This document shows, in pieces, positions 44,658 through 53,967 of a stretch of 64,000 nt of DNA. Position numbers and translations under genes: made by a program. Source of the DNA: Chthonomonas sp. UBA1950 (GTDB taxonomy: Bacteria > Armatimonadota > Fimbriimonadia > Fimbriimonadales > Fimbriimonadaceae); assembly GCA_002336105.1 (NCBI GenBank), contig DDEQ01000044.1:70896-134895 (forward strand), read 5' to 3'. The notes beneath the pieces were generated by a model. That model searched no databases. It was not told the DNA's origin and saw only the letters and a list, made by a program, of their open reading frames with translations. Positions within the stretch are counted from its first letter, which is position 1, and every line of letters starts with the position of its first letter.

Positions 44658-45590
44658 TTAGACAGTTCCCACACCCTCGCGTTCGGTCGGTATCTGTGAC
44701 AAAAGGGCTCTTAGTTGGTTTACGCCAGCCGCTTCGTTGGCATACGCTGCTTTGATGAGTTCGATTTTTGCGTCGGTTGCCAGACCTTTCACTCCCGCTT
44801 TGACTAGGTTTTCGCTTGCTTGCTCGTAGAGCGACGCGATCTCTTCGTTCTGAACGATGCTTTCTTGGTCTCTGAAGTATTGGGCAACAAACGATTTACA
44901 TTCAGACCAAACCATGGTGTTCCACCAGTGGCCGTGAGTATCTCCAAAGCCGGCTTCTAGGCCAGCAATCCACAATTCGTAAGCCGCTTTGCCTGTCTTG
45001 TAATTGCCCGAAGCGTGGTTGTCGGAGTTATCCCACAGGTCAATCGCATAGTTCACCGCGTCGGTCAATGACTGCCCGATTTTGTTGGCCGGCTTTCTTT
45101 CGTATTGAAATATCGACATGTGGATCTCGGTGCCAAGCTCTTCCCAGGTTTCAAAAGTGAGGTGGTTGGGCGGGAAGTCCATGCCGACCCATGGCTGAGA
45201 GATAAGAAATCCACCCTCGTCCATTCCATAGATGAGTTGGTGTTCAAGATTCAAAAGGGATAAGGGTTGCCGCCACCGAAGCTGCTGTTTGAGGAGGTTT
45301 TCAAGTCTCTCTCGCTCCATACCTACGCAGCTCAGGTTGAAAAAACCGAGCGGTTTCATTTTGATGCCGAGGTTCGAGATTAAGGGGAGCGCTTTCTCAA
45401 GATCCCAAGCGTACGGGCTACTCTGACAGAGATCTTTGTGAATACAGGTCATGAAGGCGTGGCCACTATGCACAAACATCGTGGAATCATTCGTTTTCAT
45501 GTCGTAGTAGTTAAGAACCCCACGCATCACACCCATCATCGTTGTGTTAAAGGAGGCTTGGTGATAGTTGATCAGCTCAAGAACAGTCAT
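44658..45590 (-). CDS. Hypothetical protein, possible C39/BtrH-type peptidase-like N-terminal domain
   Basis: The 310-residue protein starts MTVLELINYHQASFNTTMMG. It contains SGHAFMTCIHKDLCQSSPYA, a short pattern reminiscent of the N-terminal domain of butirosin BtrH-type and DUF4872 proteins, then IYGMDEGGFLISQPW and a helical C-terminal half with Trp-rich AAYELWIAGLEAGFGDTHGH. The family link is tentative. A role in thiol-peptidase or amide chemistry is possible but unproven. It stands alone, and the divergent large secreted protein starts 90 bp away. Confidence 0.6.
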   Translation of the reverse strand: MTVLELINYHQASFNTTMMGVMRGVLNYYDMKTNDSTMFVHSGHAFMTCIHKDLCQSSPYAWDLEKALPLISNLGIKMKPLGFFNLSCVGMERERLENLLKQQLRWRQPLSLLNLEHQLIYGMDEGGFLISQPWVGMDFPPNHLTFETWEELGTEIHMSIFQYERKPANKIGQSLTDAVNYAIDLWDNSDNHASGNYKTGKAAYELWIAGLEAGFGDTHGHWWNTMVWSECKSFVAQYFRDQESIVQNEEIASLYEQASENLVKAGVKGLATDAKIELIKAAYANEAAGVNQLRALLSQIPTEREGVGTV

Positions 45591-45680
45591 TTTCTGTTAA
45601 GACGGGAAGAGCAGTTTCTTTCGTGCGAACTCTTTGAAACCAAATCGCGCTCGTATTGGTATCAGTAATTGAGTAGTTCA

Positions 45681-48230
45681 ATGCTGACAAATCTGACAAT
45701 TGCCGCACTATCCCTTTTAGGAGGGTTTCACCAGACGAAGAAGTTTACGACTTTGGAGGAATATCTGGACAAGAAGCCGTGGGATAGCTCAAAAGGATCG
45801 CTGTTCGTTTTGGAACCGAATCGAGTGCGTGCCAAGGAACCAAACAGCCTCTCGGACTTCAAACGAATGAAGGTAGTCATCGGAGATCTGACGGCGTATG
45901 TTCCCACGATGATGACGGTCATTGACTCTTCGCTGAAGGAAGCACCGAACATGTACGACGGTCTTCCGATGCGGTCAAAGATCATCTACTTGTTGTCGAC
46001 CTTATCAAACGACCAATGGAAGAAAGTTTCGTCCAAAGGGATCGGGTTCGCAGATTTGCAAGGCGAACAAAGGGCCGTTTTTGAATCGTTGCTCCCCTCG
46101 CCGTTTCGTTGGTCGGCAACCCGTCTTTCAGAGCAGGGCGATTGGACGAGGGATGTAAAGCGAGGAGTTCTGTCTGATCAGCAAAGGAACGGCGTGAAGC
46201 TTAGGGTCAGTCGCGAGATTGAGTTCAACGTTTACTTTACTGGCAAAGACAATGCCTTCTCCTTTTTTGAAACCTCGCGGTACAGAGGGAAGCCAGGAGG
46301 TTGGTCTTACAATCGAGATCAGGATGAGGAGTTCAATCAGAAGAGATCTTTTGGGCTGAGTATCAAACAGGAACTACCCAACCAGCTGAAGAAAGCCCAG
46401 TTGGACTTTGGCTTTCAGAGTCTGTCGAATCGCATCACCGTTCAAAATGGAACGACTGTAGGTGCTTTACTTTCCAAAATTGGTCAGGTGTCCGGCCTCT
46501 CTCTTGCTGCAGATTTTCGAGTTTCTGACCGTGTGATTCGTTTCAATGGCGCAACTTCCGAGGCTCGTGATTTGCTCAAAGCAATGGCCTATGCCGTCAC
46601 CGGTACCTACCGAAAAGTGGGAAACACTTACATCCTCACCTCCGACCTCGAAGGATTAGGTGCAAGAAAGCTGAAACTCGCTGCTTGGGAAGAAATGCTG
46701 AGACAAGAAACTCGGCGCAGAGAATCAGCATGGAAAAAATCCATTGGGGGCGTCGCCGGATTTCAGGAGATTGATTTTAACTCGAAAGATGGTTTTGCGC
46801 CAACCAAGGAGTTAAGAGACAAGATTTCGGATGCTGATTCCCCTTGGGGCAAACCGTCGCAACCACCGTTTAGCACTCAGCTGCTTACACCCGAACTTCG
46901 ATCATTCCTGGATGGATGGGATAACGAATACAGAGCGCAACCGATAAGGAAAGACGTTGTCAGTGCGCACAGTACATATCAGTATGGTTTTGTCTTGCCG
47001 GATGGTCAGGCATTGCGTTCTGAAGGCGGAATTGGCGATAAGTGGGAGTTCAACGCACCGGAGAACGCGGATCAACCTCGCCTTCTCGGCGCTGAGTCAT
47101 ATACCCTTCCCGTTGCGACAAATAACGACGTAAAGTTTGGCTTGGCTGGAGCTCCCAAGGACGAGTCCGAGCTTCAAACCCTGGTTGCTGCTGTCGAATT
47201 TTGTGGTGCTAATAAGTTATGGATTCAGTCGGAGAACCCAAGTTTAATAGACGCAGCCGTTGAAACAGGAAAGTCCAAAGGATTCTCCGTTGGGCTAATT
47301 CTTTGCCCATGGAAGACGAATTACGCTCCTTTTGACTGCAACATCATGGGGCAAAGTGGTCGGGATCTGATCAACGCCGTGCAATCGGCGGTGGCATCTT
47401 CGTCCTATCGTGAAAAGGCGCTTTGGGTGAATCCAAGTGTCATGTCGCCAACCGACCTTCGATGGAAATCTCGACGCGATTTGATGAAAACCCTAGCCCA
47501 CAGACCCGGCCTAAAAGGTGTCGTTCTTGACGACACCCAGCCCCGGGGATACGAACCGACCCTTGAGCTGTGGGAGCAACGAGTGACCCCGCTCGAATGG
47601 ACTGTTGCTGCGCTTGGATATACGGTGGGCAACCGAGAGGAGTTTATTCGAGTAAAAAGCATCGATCCAATCGACATTGCCACCGATCGTTGCTGGACAA
47701 CCCCAGACCTTCGGCAGCCGTTCTTCTTGGATGACGGACTCCGTGGTATGCCGACGACTTACGATGGAAGAGACGTACCTAATCCGAAGATGGGCACCAT
47801 CGGAGCAGAATGGCGAAAGTATGTAAGCAAGTTGAATCTTGACGCCGTCACTGGGCTCGCAAGTGATCTTAGCGACACCGAACTCTACGTTGAGTTACGT
47901 GCTGCCAATGCCAACAGTGCAAAGAGACTGGATTATATGCCTGGTTTATTTGCGAAGTACTCTGCAACCGCTGGCTTGCCTGTGATCGATAATCAGAAGC
48001 TCGGAGCGATGCCTAGAGGGGAAACATTGGTGGCGATTCCGCTCGATGTGTTGAAAGATCCCAGTCATCCAGGATCCTCACTCATCATGCTCCGATCAGT
48101 ATTTCAACCACATGAAGCGCGAATGGAAGATCCGTCAGATAACTCCGCTCTCATTCTCGACGTATCGAGCATCCCGATTAGCAAGTTGCCAGACGTTTTG
48201 CCGCGTTGGCTGAAACCAAGGGCGAAATAA
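45681..48230 (+). CDS. Large secreted protein with an STN (secretin N-terminal)-like segment and a possible TIM-barrel-like region
   Basis: I start at ATG 45681 (MLTNLTIAALSLLGGFHQTK, a signal peptide); TTG 45669 adds four residues. Of 849 residues, about 1-240 are an unknown exported domain. About 250-330 contains the STN pattern of short secretin/TonB N-terminal domains (TVGALLSKIGQVSGLSLAAD, then VIRFNGATSEARDLLKAMAY and KVGNTYILTSD). About 470-690 has alternating strand/helix parts (AAVEFCGANKLWIQSENPS, SKGFSVGLILCPWKTNYAPF, GLKGVVLDDTQPRGYEPTLE) that resemble a glycoside-hydrolase-type barrel with a DD pair. The combination is unusual. pfkA is convergent, 4 bp away. Confidence 0.75.
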   Translation: MLTNLTIAALSLLGGFHQTKKFTTLEEYLDKKPWDSSKGSLFVLEPNRVRAKEPNSLSDFKRMKVVIGDLTAYVPTMMTVIDSSLKEAPNMYDGLPMRSKIIYLLSTLSNDQWKKVSSKGIGFADLQGEQRAVFESLLPSPFRWSATRLSEQGDWTRDVKRGVLSDQQRNGVKLRVSREIEFNVYFTGKDNAFSFFETSRYRGKPGGWSYNRDQDEEFNQKRSFGLSIKQELPNQLKKAQLDFGFQSLSNRITVQNGTTVGALLSKIGQVSGLSLAADFRVSDRVIRFNGATSEARDLLKAMAYAVTGTYRKVGNTYILTSDLEGLGARKLKLAAWEEMLRQETRRRESAWKKSIGGVAGFQEIDFNSKDGFAPTKELRDKISDADSPWGKPSQPPFSTQLLTPELRSFLDGWDNEYRAQPIRKDVVSAHSTYQYGFVLPDGQALRSEGGIGDKWEFNAPENADQPRLLGAESYTLPVATNNDVKFGLAGAPKDESELQTLVAAVEFCGANKLWIQSENPSLIDAAVETGKSKGFSVGLILCPWKTNYAPFDCNIMGQSGRDLINAVQSAVASSSYREKALWVNPSVMSPTDLRWKSRRDLMKTLAHRPGLKGVVLDDTQPRGYEPTLELWEQRVTPLEWTVAALGYTVGNREEFIRVKSIDPIDIATDRCWTTPDLRQPFFLDDGLRGMPTTYDGRDVPNPKMGTIGAEWRKYVSKLNLDAVTGLASDLSDTELYVELRAANANSAKRLDYMPGLFAKYSATAGLPVIDNQKLGAMPRGETLVAIPLDVLKDPSHPGSSLIMLRSVFQPHEARMEDPSDNSALILDVSSIPISKLPDVLPRWLKPRAK

Positions 48231-48234
48231 GGAA

Positions 48235-49200
48235 CTATTTCGCCATGGCTTCACTAAGCAGTAGCTTTTCTGGGTCGATGTCTCGTGCGGTGCTCAGAAC
48301 ATAGCCCAACGGATGTGTCACCAGCTTTCCGCCATCGACACCAACCATTTCGCCACGGTATCCGCCGATGATACGATTTGCTGCCAGAGATCCAAGGCGT
48401 GTTGCCAGAACTCGGTCGAAGGCAGACGGGCTTCCGCCGCGTTGCATGTGACCCAATACAACGTGTCGAGTTTCGAAACCGGTCGTCTTCTGAACAAAGT
48501 CTTTGACGTCGCTCGCTTTGGCGACGCCCTCGGCAACGATGATGATGGAGCTCTTCTTGCCTTTCTCTGCGGCGTTGATGAGGATTTTGCAGGTCTCGAG
48601 CAAAGAGTAAGGAACCTCTGGGAGGAGTACGGCCTCTGCACCACCCGCGAGCCCTGCCTCAAGAGCGATGAACCCGTTTCGACGCCCCATGACTTCGATG
48701 ACGAAAACTCGTTCGTGCGAGTAAGCCGTATCTCGAACGCGGTCGATTGCCTGAACGGCGGTGTTTACCGCTGTATCAAAACCGATACTGAAATCTGTGC
48801 CAGCAATGTCGTTATCGATGGAACCGGGGACTCCGACGACAGGATAGGAGAATTCTTCGTGAAGTTTGAGAGCACCTGTCAGAGAGCCGTCTCCGCCGAT
48901 TACAACCAAACCTTCGCAGCCATTCTCATGGAGCACCTTCAATGCCTGTTCGCGACCTTCAAATGTGCGGAAGGTTTTACTTCTCGCTGTTCGAAGAATG
49001 GTGCCGCCTCGGTCAATGATGCCACTGACACTCATCGATTCTAGGATCTTGGATTCGTTGTTGATGATGCCTTCGTAACCATGATAGAAGCCGATAACTT
49101 CAACCCCTCGACCAATCGCCGTTCGAACGACCGCTCTGAGTGCGGCATTCATTCCTGGCGCATCGCCGCCGCTCGTTATTACTCCAATGGATTTCATCAA
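48235..49200 (-). CDS. pfkA: ATP-dependent 6-phosphofructokinase
   Basis: The 321-residue enzyme is full length. IGVITSGGDAPGMNAALRAV is the N-terminal ATP loop, VVIGGDGSLTGALKL keeps the Gly of the ATP-using type, and VVGVPGSIDNDIAGTDFSIG matches the ATP type where PPi enzymes have Lys. RVRDTAYSHERVFVIEVMGR and LGHMQRGGSPSAFDRVLATR bind fructose 6-phosphate and the effector. It catalyses the committed step of glycolysis. It starts MMKS, so Met2 at 49197 is equally possible. Confidence 0.96.
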   Translation of the reverse strand: MMKSIGVITSGGDAPGMNAALRAVVRTAIGRGVEVIGFYHGYEGIINNESKILESMSVSGIIDRGGTILRTARSKTFRTFEGREQALKVLHENGCEGLVVIGGDGSLTGALKLHEEFSYPVVGVPGSIDNDIAGTDFSIGFDTAVNTAVQAIDRVRDTAYSHERVFVIEVMGRRNGFIALEAGLAGGAEAVLLPEVPYSLLETCKILINAAEKGKKSSIIIVAEGVAKASDVKDFVQKTTGFETRHVVLGHMQRGGSPSAFDRVLATRLGSLAANRIIGGYRGEMVGVDGGKLVTHPLGYVLSTARDIDPEKLLLSEAMAK

Positions 49201-49275
49201 CTATCTCCTAGGCTAGAAACGCGAAAACATTATGGCGAAGTTCGCCAAAGTAGAATACGTTAGCACTGCATTAAA

Positions 49276-50388
49276 ATGCCTCATCTCTCACTTTCATCAC
49301 CAGTTGGCGTTCTCATGCGGCCCTCGCTGAAGGTCGAAGACTTCGATCCACTGTCTTTGGCTGCTGACCAACTGCGTCATAACGGGTTCGGATTAGTGCC
49401 TGTTGTCCATGGCGATAGGCTTGTCGGTGCAATAACCGAACTGAGCCTGGGACGAGTGTTAGGTGATGGGGCCGAACTGACCGACCCTATCGACGCTGCA
49501 ATCGTTCCCATGCCAAAGATTCGCAATTATGAATCGGGGGCAGAGGCGTTGCGCCGATGCGTGGACGAGCAACTGCAATTAATCGCCGTTGTCGATGACG
49601 CCGACCTACTCTTGGGCTTAGTAGGGCCTAGTGATCTCATACCGAGGCGGCATCGGTCGATCAAACCACCCGTGATCGGCGGGATGGCGACTCCGTTCGG
49701 TGTTTACCTAACCAGCGGGAATGTCTCTGGCGGTGCTCCAAAGTACGCGCTCATCACCACAGGCATGTCGATGTCAGCAATCTTGATTGCGGCGACATTT
49801 GGAGTTCAAGCGTTTGTGGATCACTTTTTGCCGAGAACCTGGAACCCAAACTGGACTCTAGCCGTGGGTCATTTTCTTGCTTACACAGGATTTTTAGCCT
49901 TGATGCGATTGCTTCCGCTTTCTGGAATCCACGCCGCCGAACACATGGTCGTTCACGCCATCGAAAGGGATGCCGATTTGGTGCCTTCGGTGGTCGAACG
50001 AATGCCCAGAGTGCATCCAAGATGTGGGACGAACTTCGTTGCGGCTATCTCGCTCTTTTCGTCGGTCTATTTTGTGGAATGGATTGGTTTTGAGGAAATC
50101 CGTTTAGTCGCGGCTATCATCGTCACGATGATGTTTTGGCGAACGTTTGGGTCGTTTCTACAGAGCGTCTTTACGACTCGACCACCGAATGCCAAGCAAC
50201 TCGAAAGCGGGATTTTTGCTGGAAAGGACCTGCTCAAGAAATACGCAGTCGCGAATTACGTTGAAGCTAAACCGTGGGTTCGCGTTTGGAATAGTGGCAT
50301 TCTGCACGTCATCAGCGGAGCCGTGATCACGACATCACTTTTCTATTTCATCTGCCAGATGCTTGGATATCAGATTCCGCTCTACTAA
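49276..50388 (+). CDS. CBS-domain protein fused to a DUF1385 (YqhQ-like) membrane domain
   Basis: The 370-residue protein has two CBS motifs (about 10-60 and 70-130, with AADQLRHNGFGLVPVVHGDR and EALRRCVDEQLQLIAVVDDA), then a DUF1385 domain: VIGGMATPFGVYLTSGN, SGIHAAEHMVVHAIERD (His and Glu cluster), RMPRVHPRCGTNFVAAISLF (HPRCGTNF is the family hallmark). Membrane helices lie at about 158-180, 195-215, 255-290 and 340-368. CBS pairs bind adenine nucleotides, so they may gate the membrane domain. Free-standing YqhQ is usual; the CBS fusion is less common. Confidence 0.86.
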   Translation: MPHLSLSSPVGVLMRPSLKVEDFDPLSLAADQLRHNGFGLVPVVHGDRLVGAITELSLGRVLGDGAELTDPIDAAIVPMPKIRNYESGAEALRRCVDEQLQLIAVVDDADLLLGLVGPSDLIPRRHRSIKPPVIGGMATPFGVYLTSGNVSGGAPKYALITTGMSMSAILIAATFGVQAFVDHFLPRTWNPNWTLAVGHFLAYTGFLALMRLLPLSGIHAAEHMVVHAIERDADLVPSVVERMPRVHPRCGTNFVAAISLFSSVYFVEWIGFEEIRLVAAIIVTMMFWRTFGSFLQSVFTTRPPNAKQLESGIFAGKDLLKKYAVANYVEAKPWVRVWNSGILHVISGAVITTSLFYFICQMLGYQIPLY

Positions 50389-51485
50389 AGGAGTTCATCG
50401 ACGACTTTCAGCCAATTATTGAGCTGATGGTCGCTGACTTCACCCATGTGGCTCACTTGAAAGAACTGCTCTCGGTACTGAGCTTTACAGGCATAGATGA
50501 CAAAACCGCGCTCGTAGTTTGCCTTAAACCACCGGTCATAACTCCACCCTTTCGGTAAAGTGGCTGTGCTCAAGGTGCACGACATTTCGTTATCGGAAAG
50601 TGCCATCTCAAACCCCCGTTGCCGCAGACCCGATCGAATGAGGTTCGCTTTTCGAATGTAGTCTTGGTGGCGGCCGGGTTGTCCTCGTTCAGCCTCGCGA
50701 AGTGCTTGTCGAAACGCGCTCAGCATCGGAACCGGAGGCGTTAGGGGAGGGGATTCGTTTCGATAGAGAGGTAGATGAAGGTAGTAGCTTTTCGGTTCGT
50801 ACCCGGCCATTTCATCGCTTAACCAGTCCCGAACCAGCACAAATCCGACGCCAGGCAGTCCGTGAAGGCATTTGTTTGCGGATGCGGCAACGGCATCAAT
50901 GTTGGTGAAATTGATAGAGTCGGCTCCAAAACTACTCATAGCATCCACGAGCAACTTCACGTTATGCGCGTTGCACAGTTCACCAACACTGTCGATGTCG
51001 TTCAGTCGGCCAAGCGTGGTTTCGTCGTGAGTCATCAGGACGGCTTCGTAGGTGCGATCCTCAAGCGCCGATTCAACAGACGTCAAGTTGATTGGAGATT
51101 TCCAGTCCGTTTTGTGCACCTCATGAGGGATTTTGTGAATCTCTAGAATTTCGCGCATTCGTGCACTGTAATAACCGCCTTCGAGCAGAAGAACAGGTCC
51201 CGTTTTGATACACGAAGTGATCATTGCCTCGACGGCTGCGGTGCCAGATCCGCCTAAAAGGTAAGGAACCCAAACTCCTGCTCCCTTTCGCAGAGATTCA
51301 TTGTGCTTCCTCTGAGGAAAACCGAATTCGCCTTGAGTGAGTTGCGGATAGATGCCAATGAGTCGCTCGCGCACCTCCCGGATAAGTTCTTGATACTCCG
51401 GTTCGCGATGATTCAGATCTTCGCGCGCTGCTGCAAGACGGACCGCAGAGGAAGTCATGCACGGGCCAGGCGTAAGCAGGATCAT
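50385..51485 (-). CDS. PLP-dependent aminotransferase of the PhnW / alanine-glyoxylate family
   Basis: The 366-residue class V aminotransferase reads ILLTPGPCMTSSAVRLAAAR, RKGAGVWVPYLLGGSGTAAV, VLLVDAMSSFGADSINF-like LVDAMSSFGADSIN (cofactor Asp) and AVAASANKCLHGLPGVGFVL with the Schiff-base Lys. The pattern fits 2-aminoethylphosphonate-pyruvate transaminase (PhnW) or related alanine-glyoxylate and serine-pyruvate enzymes. No phosphonatase gene (phnX) is beside it, so a phosphonate role is only possible. It lies 3 bp after trpA on the same strand (trpA is upstream) and overlaps the convergent CBS gene by 4 bp. Confidence 0.86.
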   Translation of the reverse strand: MILLTPGPCMTSSAVRLAAAREDLNHREPEYQELIREVRERLIGIYPQLTQGEFGFPQRKHNESLRKGAGVWVPYLLGGSGTAAVEAMITSCIKTGPVLLLEGGYYSARMREILEIHKIPHEVHKTDWKSPINLTSVESALEDRTYEAVLMTHDETTLGRLNDIDSVGELCNAHNVKLLVDAMSSFGADSINFTNIDAVAASANKCLHGLPGVGFVLVRDWLSDEMAGYEPKSYYLHLPLYRNESPPLTPPVPMLSAFRQALREAERGQPGRHQDYIRKANLIRSGLRQRGFEMALSDNEMSCTLSTATLPKGWSYDRWFKANYERGFVIYACKAQYREQFFQVSHMGEVSDHQLNNWLKVVDELL

Positions 51486-51487
51486 CG

Positions 51488-52282
51488 TTAAGCCTTTGTT
51501 GCTTCTTTCAACCTTCGGACCGCGTCAATAATCTTGTTCCGTCCTGCACCGTTATCCCATTCTCGGTGCAGAAGATCGACCAAGAAACTGCCAACAACGG
51601 CTCCATCGGCGACCTGGCAAACCATCTTTACATGCTCAGGTTTCGAAATGCCAAACCCGACTGCGACGGGCCGATCGGTCAGTGCTTTCACTCTTTGAAC
51701 TAATCCTGTGACATCGGTTGGCACTTGGTTCTCTGCGCCGGTGACTCCGGTTCTGCTAACAACATAAACAAACCCTGTAGTGCGCTCCGCCACTTCTTGT
51801 ATGCGCTGCTCGGTGCTCGTTGGCGCTATTAAGAAGATGGTGCCAATTCCAGCCTTGTCACTCGCCGAACACCAGGCGTCAGACTCATCTGGAACCAGGT
51901 CGCTGATTATGGTCCCGGTCGCTCCGACTTTTGCGCTTGTCTGCGCGAACTCTTCGAGCCCGTAGCGAAGAACTGGGTTGTAATAACCCATCGTCACAAG
52001 CGCGACATCGGCATAGATATTGCCGACTGCTTCAAGAATGGCTTGCGGAGTTGTTCCATTTGCCAAGGACCGTTGGCTACTTGCTTGAATGGTCGGCCCT
52101 TCGCCAAAAGGATCGGAAAACGGCAAGCCAATCTCGACAATATCCGCGCCACCTTCGCGTAAGGCTTCCACGATGGCCGGGAGTTGATCCAGCGGTTGAT
52201 CTCCTGCGGTCAAAAACAGGATCAGTGCTTTTTCTCCCCGGTTGCGGAGGTCTTCAAATCGTTGGTTCAGATGGATTGGCAC
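51488..52282 (-). CDS. trpA: Tryptophan synthase alpha chain
   Basis: The frame runs from ATG 52360, but that start overlaps the divergent deacetylase gene by 16 bp and adds 26 non-homologous residues. GTG 52282 gives MPIHLNQRFEDLRNRGEKAL, a normal TrpA start; TTG 52315 is another option. Motifs are LILFLTAGDQP, ADIVEIGLPFSDPFGEGPTI (catalytic Glu in VEIG; the second catalytic Asp of ADGPTIQ is Glu here), MGYYNPVLRYGLEEF, LIAPTSTEQRI and VGFGISKPEHV. It releases indole from indole-3-glycerol phosphate. No trpB is in the window; a PhnW-like gene follows after 3 bp. Confidence 0.93.
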   Translation of the reverse strand: MPIHLNQRFEDLRNRGEKALILFLTAGDQPLDQLPAIVEALREGGADIVEIGLPFSDPFGEGPTIQASSQRSLANGTTPQAILEAVGNIYADVALVTMGYYNPVLRYGLEEFAQTSAKVGATGTIISDLVPDESDAWCSASDKAGIGTIFLIAPTSTEQRIQEVAERTTGFVYVVSRTGVTGAENQVPTDVTGLVQRVKALTDRPVAVGFGISKPEHVKMVCQVADGAVVGSFLVDLLHREWDNGAGRNKIIDAVRRLKEATKA

Positions 52283-52344
52283 AGCAATGACGAGTCTACC
52301 GTCACCACTATTCAACTCGGGTTGTACTTGGTAACCTGAGAAAG

Positions 52345-53070
52345 ATGTTTGAATGGCCAAACAATGCCCGTTGTGCGGTGAGCTTCAGTTTTGATGATGC
52401 GCGAGCTTCTCAAATCGAGTTCGGTATCCCTTGCTTTGATCGATATGAGCTCAAAGCGACCTTCTTCGTCTTGCCGAATGGATTGAAACAGAATCACTCA
52501 AAGTGGATTGAAGCAGAAAAGAATGGCCACGAGATTGGCAATCACACTCTTTCGCACCCGTGCTCCGGCAAGTATGACTTTTCGAAAAACAATGCGACCG
52601 AGGACTACTCGCTGGAACAGATTCAGCAGGAGATTGACGGAGCCTCAGACCTGATCGAAAGTGTTTTTGGTCAAAGACCGAAAGTCTTTGCGTATCCTTG
52701 TTGCGAAACTGCGGTTGGAACAGGCGATAGCCGCCAAAGTTACATCCCATTGATTCGAGAGCGATTTGTGGCTGCGAGGGGTGGCGGTGGAGAACCTTGC
52801 TTGCCCGAAGAGGTGAACTTCGGTTTTCTGAACGCTACTCGAATGGATACCGCCACGACGGGGGAATTGATTGGAGCGATGGAACTCGCGCGTCAAGGTG
52901 GTCAGTGGATTGTGTTCTTGGCACACGACACCGAGCCGGGTTCTCCTTCCCAAGGCGTCAGTCTTGAGGTGCTCGATGAAGTGCTGCAATGGGTAAGCCA
53001 ACAGAAGGATGTTTGGTGTGCGCCAATTGGTGAAGTCGCTGACTGGACGAAATCTCACCTGGTAGGATAG
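52345..53070 (+). CDS. Polysaccharide deacetylase family protein (NodB fold)
   Basis: The 241-residue protein has NodB motif 1 SFSFDDARAS (catalytic base and metal Asp), LKATFFVLPNGLKQ, motif 2 GHEIGNHTLSHP (two metal His), VFAYPCCE (motif 3-like) and VFLAHDTEPG near the end (motif 5-like His). These indicate an active metal-dependent deacetylase of the CE4 type. There is no signal peptide, so the substrate may be an intracellular sugar or the protein may leave by another route. thyX follows after 4 bp on the same strand. Confidence 0.87.
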   Translation: MFEWPNNARCAVSFSFDDARASQIEFGIPCFDRYELKATFFVLPNGLKQNHSKWIEAEKNGHEIGNHTLSHPCSGKYDFSKNNATEDYSLEQIQQEIDGASDLIESVFGQRPKVFAYPCCETAVGTGDSRQSYIPLIRERFVAARGGGGEPCLPEEVNFGFLNATRMDTATTGELIGAMELARQGGQWIVFLAHDTEPGSPSQGVSLEVLDEVLQWVSQQKDVWCAPIGEVADWTKSHLVG

Positions 53071-53074
53071 CGGA

Positions 53075-53953
53075 ATGGCTCACATCATCGTGCCTGAGGC
53101 AGAGGCACTTCTCGACCAAGAGATTCAGGTTTTGGACAAGGGATTTGTCCGTTTGGTCGATTACATGGGGGGCGATCAGCGTATTGTTCAAGCTGCCCGT
53201 GTGAGCTATGGCGGGGGAACGAAATCCTACCGACAAGATCGTGGTCTGATTCATTACCTGCTGAAAAACCATCACACCAGCCCTTTCGAGCAGGTCATTT
53301 TGACCTTCCATACCAAGATGCCCATCTTTGTGGCTCGTCAATGGGTTCGCCATCGAACTGCTCGTCTCAACGAGATTTCGGGACGGTATTCGGTGATGAA
53401 GGATGATTTCTATCTCCCATCCCCGGATCAAGTCAAATTCCAAAGCGAAAGCAACAAGCAAGCCCGAGCCGAAGACAGTCTTCCGCTTGACGAGGCTCTT
53501 GAAGTGATCAAAACGTTGGAAGACGAACAGAAGAGTTCGTATGCGAACTACCTAAAACTAATCGACAAAGGGGTCGCTCGCGAGTTAGCCCGAACGAACT
53601 TACCGCTGAACCTATACACCGAATGGTATTGGCAGATGGACTTGCATAATCTGCTTCACTTCCTTCGATTGCGAATGGATGGACACGCACAATACGAGAT
53701 AAGGGTTTACGGCGAAGCAATGGCGAAATGTGCTCAGGCCGTCGCTCCGCTTGCGTACGAGGCGTTCGAAGAACACATTCTAGGTTCCGTTTCGTTCTCG
53801 CGAGCCGAGTGCGATGCGCTGTCGGCGATGCTGACCGGACAGCCAGTTGGGTTGGAAGGAAAACCTCTTGACGCCTTCTTGGCAAAGGTCGAGAAGATGA
53901 AATCGGCAATGCCATCGACGGACATCGACGAACCCGCCCCGCCGTCTGCCTAA
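53075..53953 (+). CDS. thyX: Flavin-dependent thymidylate synthase
   Basis: The 292-residue protein has the ThyX signature in FVARQWVRHRTARLNEISGR (about 82-101, RHRx7S) plus IVQAARVSYGGGTKSYRQDR, LLKNHHTSPFEQVILTFHTK, ARTNLPLNLYTEWYWQMDLH (NL with aromatic stacking residues) and HNLLHFLRLRMDGHAQYEIR. It makes dTMP from dUMP using FAD and methylene-tetrahydrofolate. tmk at 42 kb acts next in the pathway. The C-terminal 30 residues are low complexity (DIDEPAPPSA). Confidence 0.96.
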   Translation: MAHIIVPEAEALLDQEIQVLDKGFVRLVDYMGGDQRIVQAARVSYGGGTKSYRQDRGLIHYLLKNHHTSPFEQVILTFHTKMPIFVARQWVRHRTARLNEISGRYSVMKDDFYLPSPDQVKFQSESNKQARAEDSLPLDEALEVIKTLEDEQKSSYANYLKLIDKGVARELARTNLPLNLYTEWYWQMDLHNLLHFLRLRMDGHAQYEIRVYGEAMAKCAQAVAPLAYEAFEEHILGSVSFSRAECDALSAMLTGQPVGLEGKPLDAFLAKVEKMKSAMPSTDIDEPAPPSA

Positions 53954-53967
53954 GCAGAGTTTAGGAA

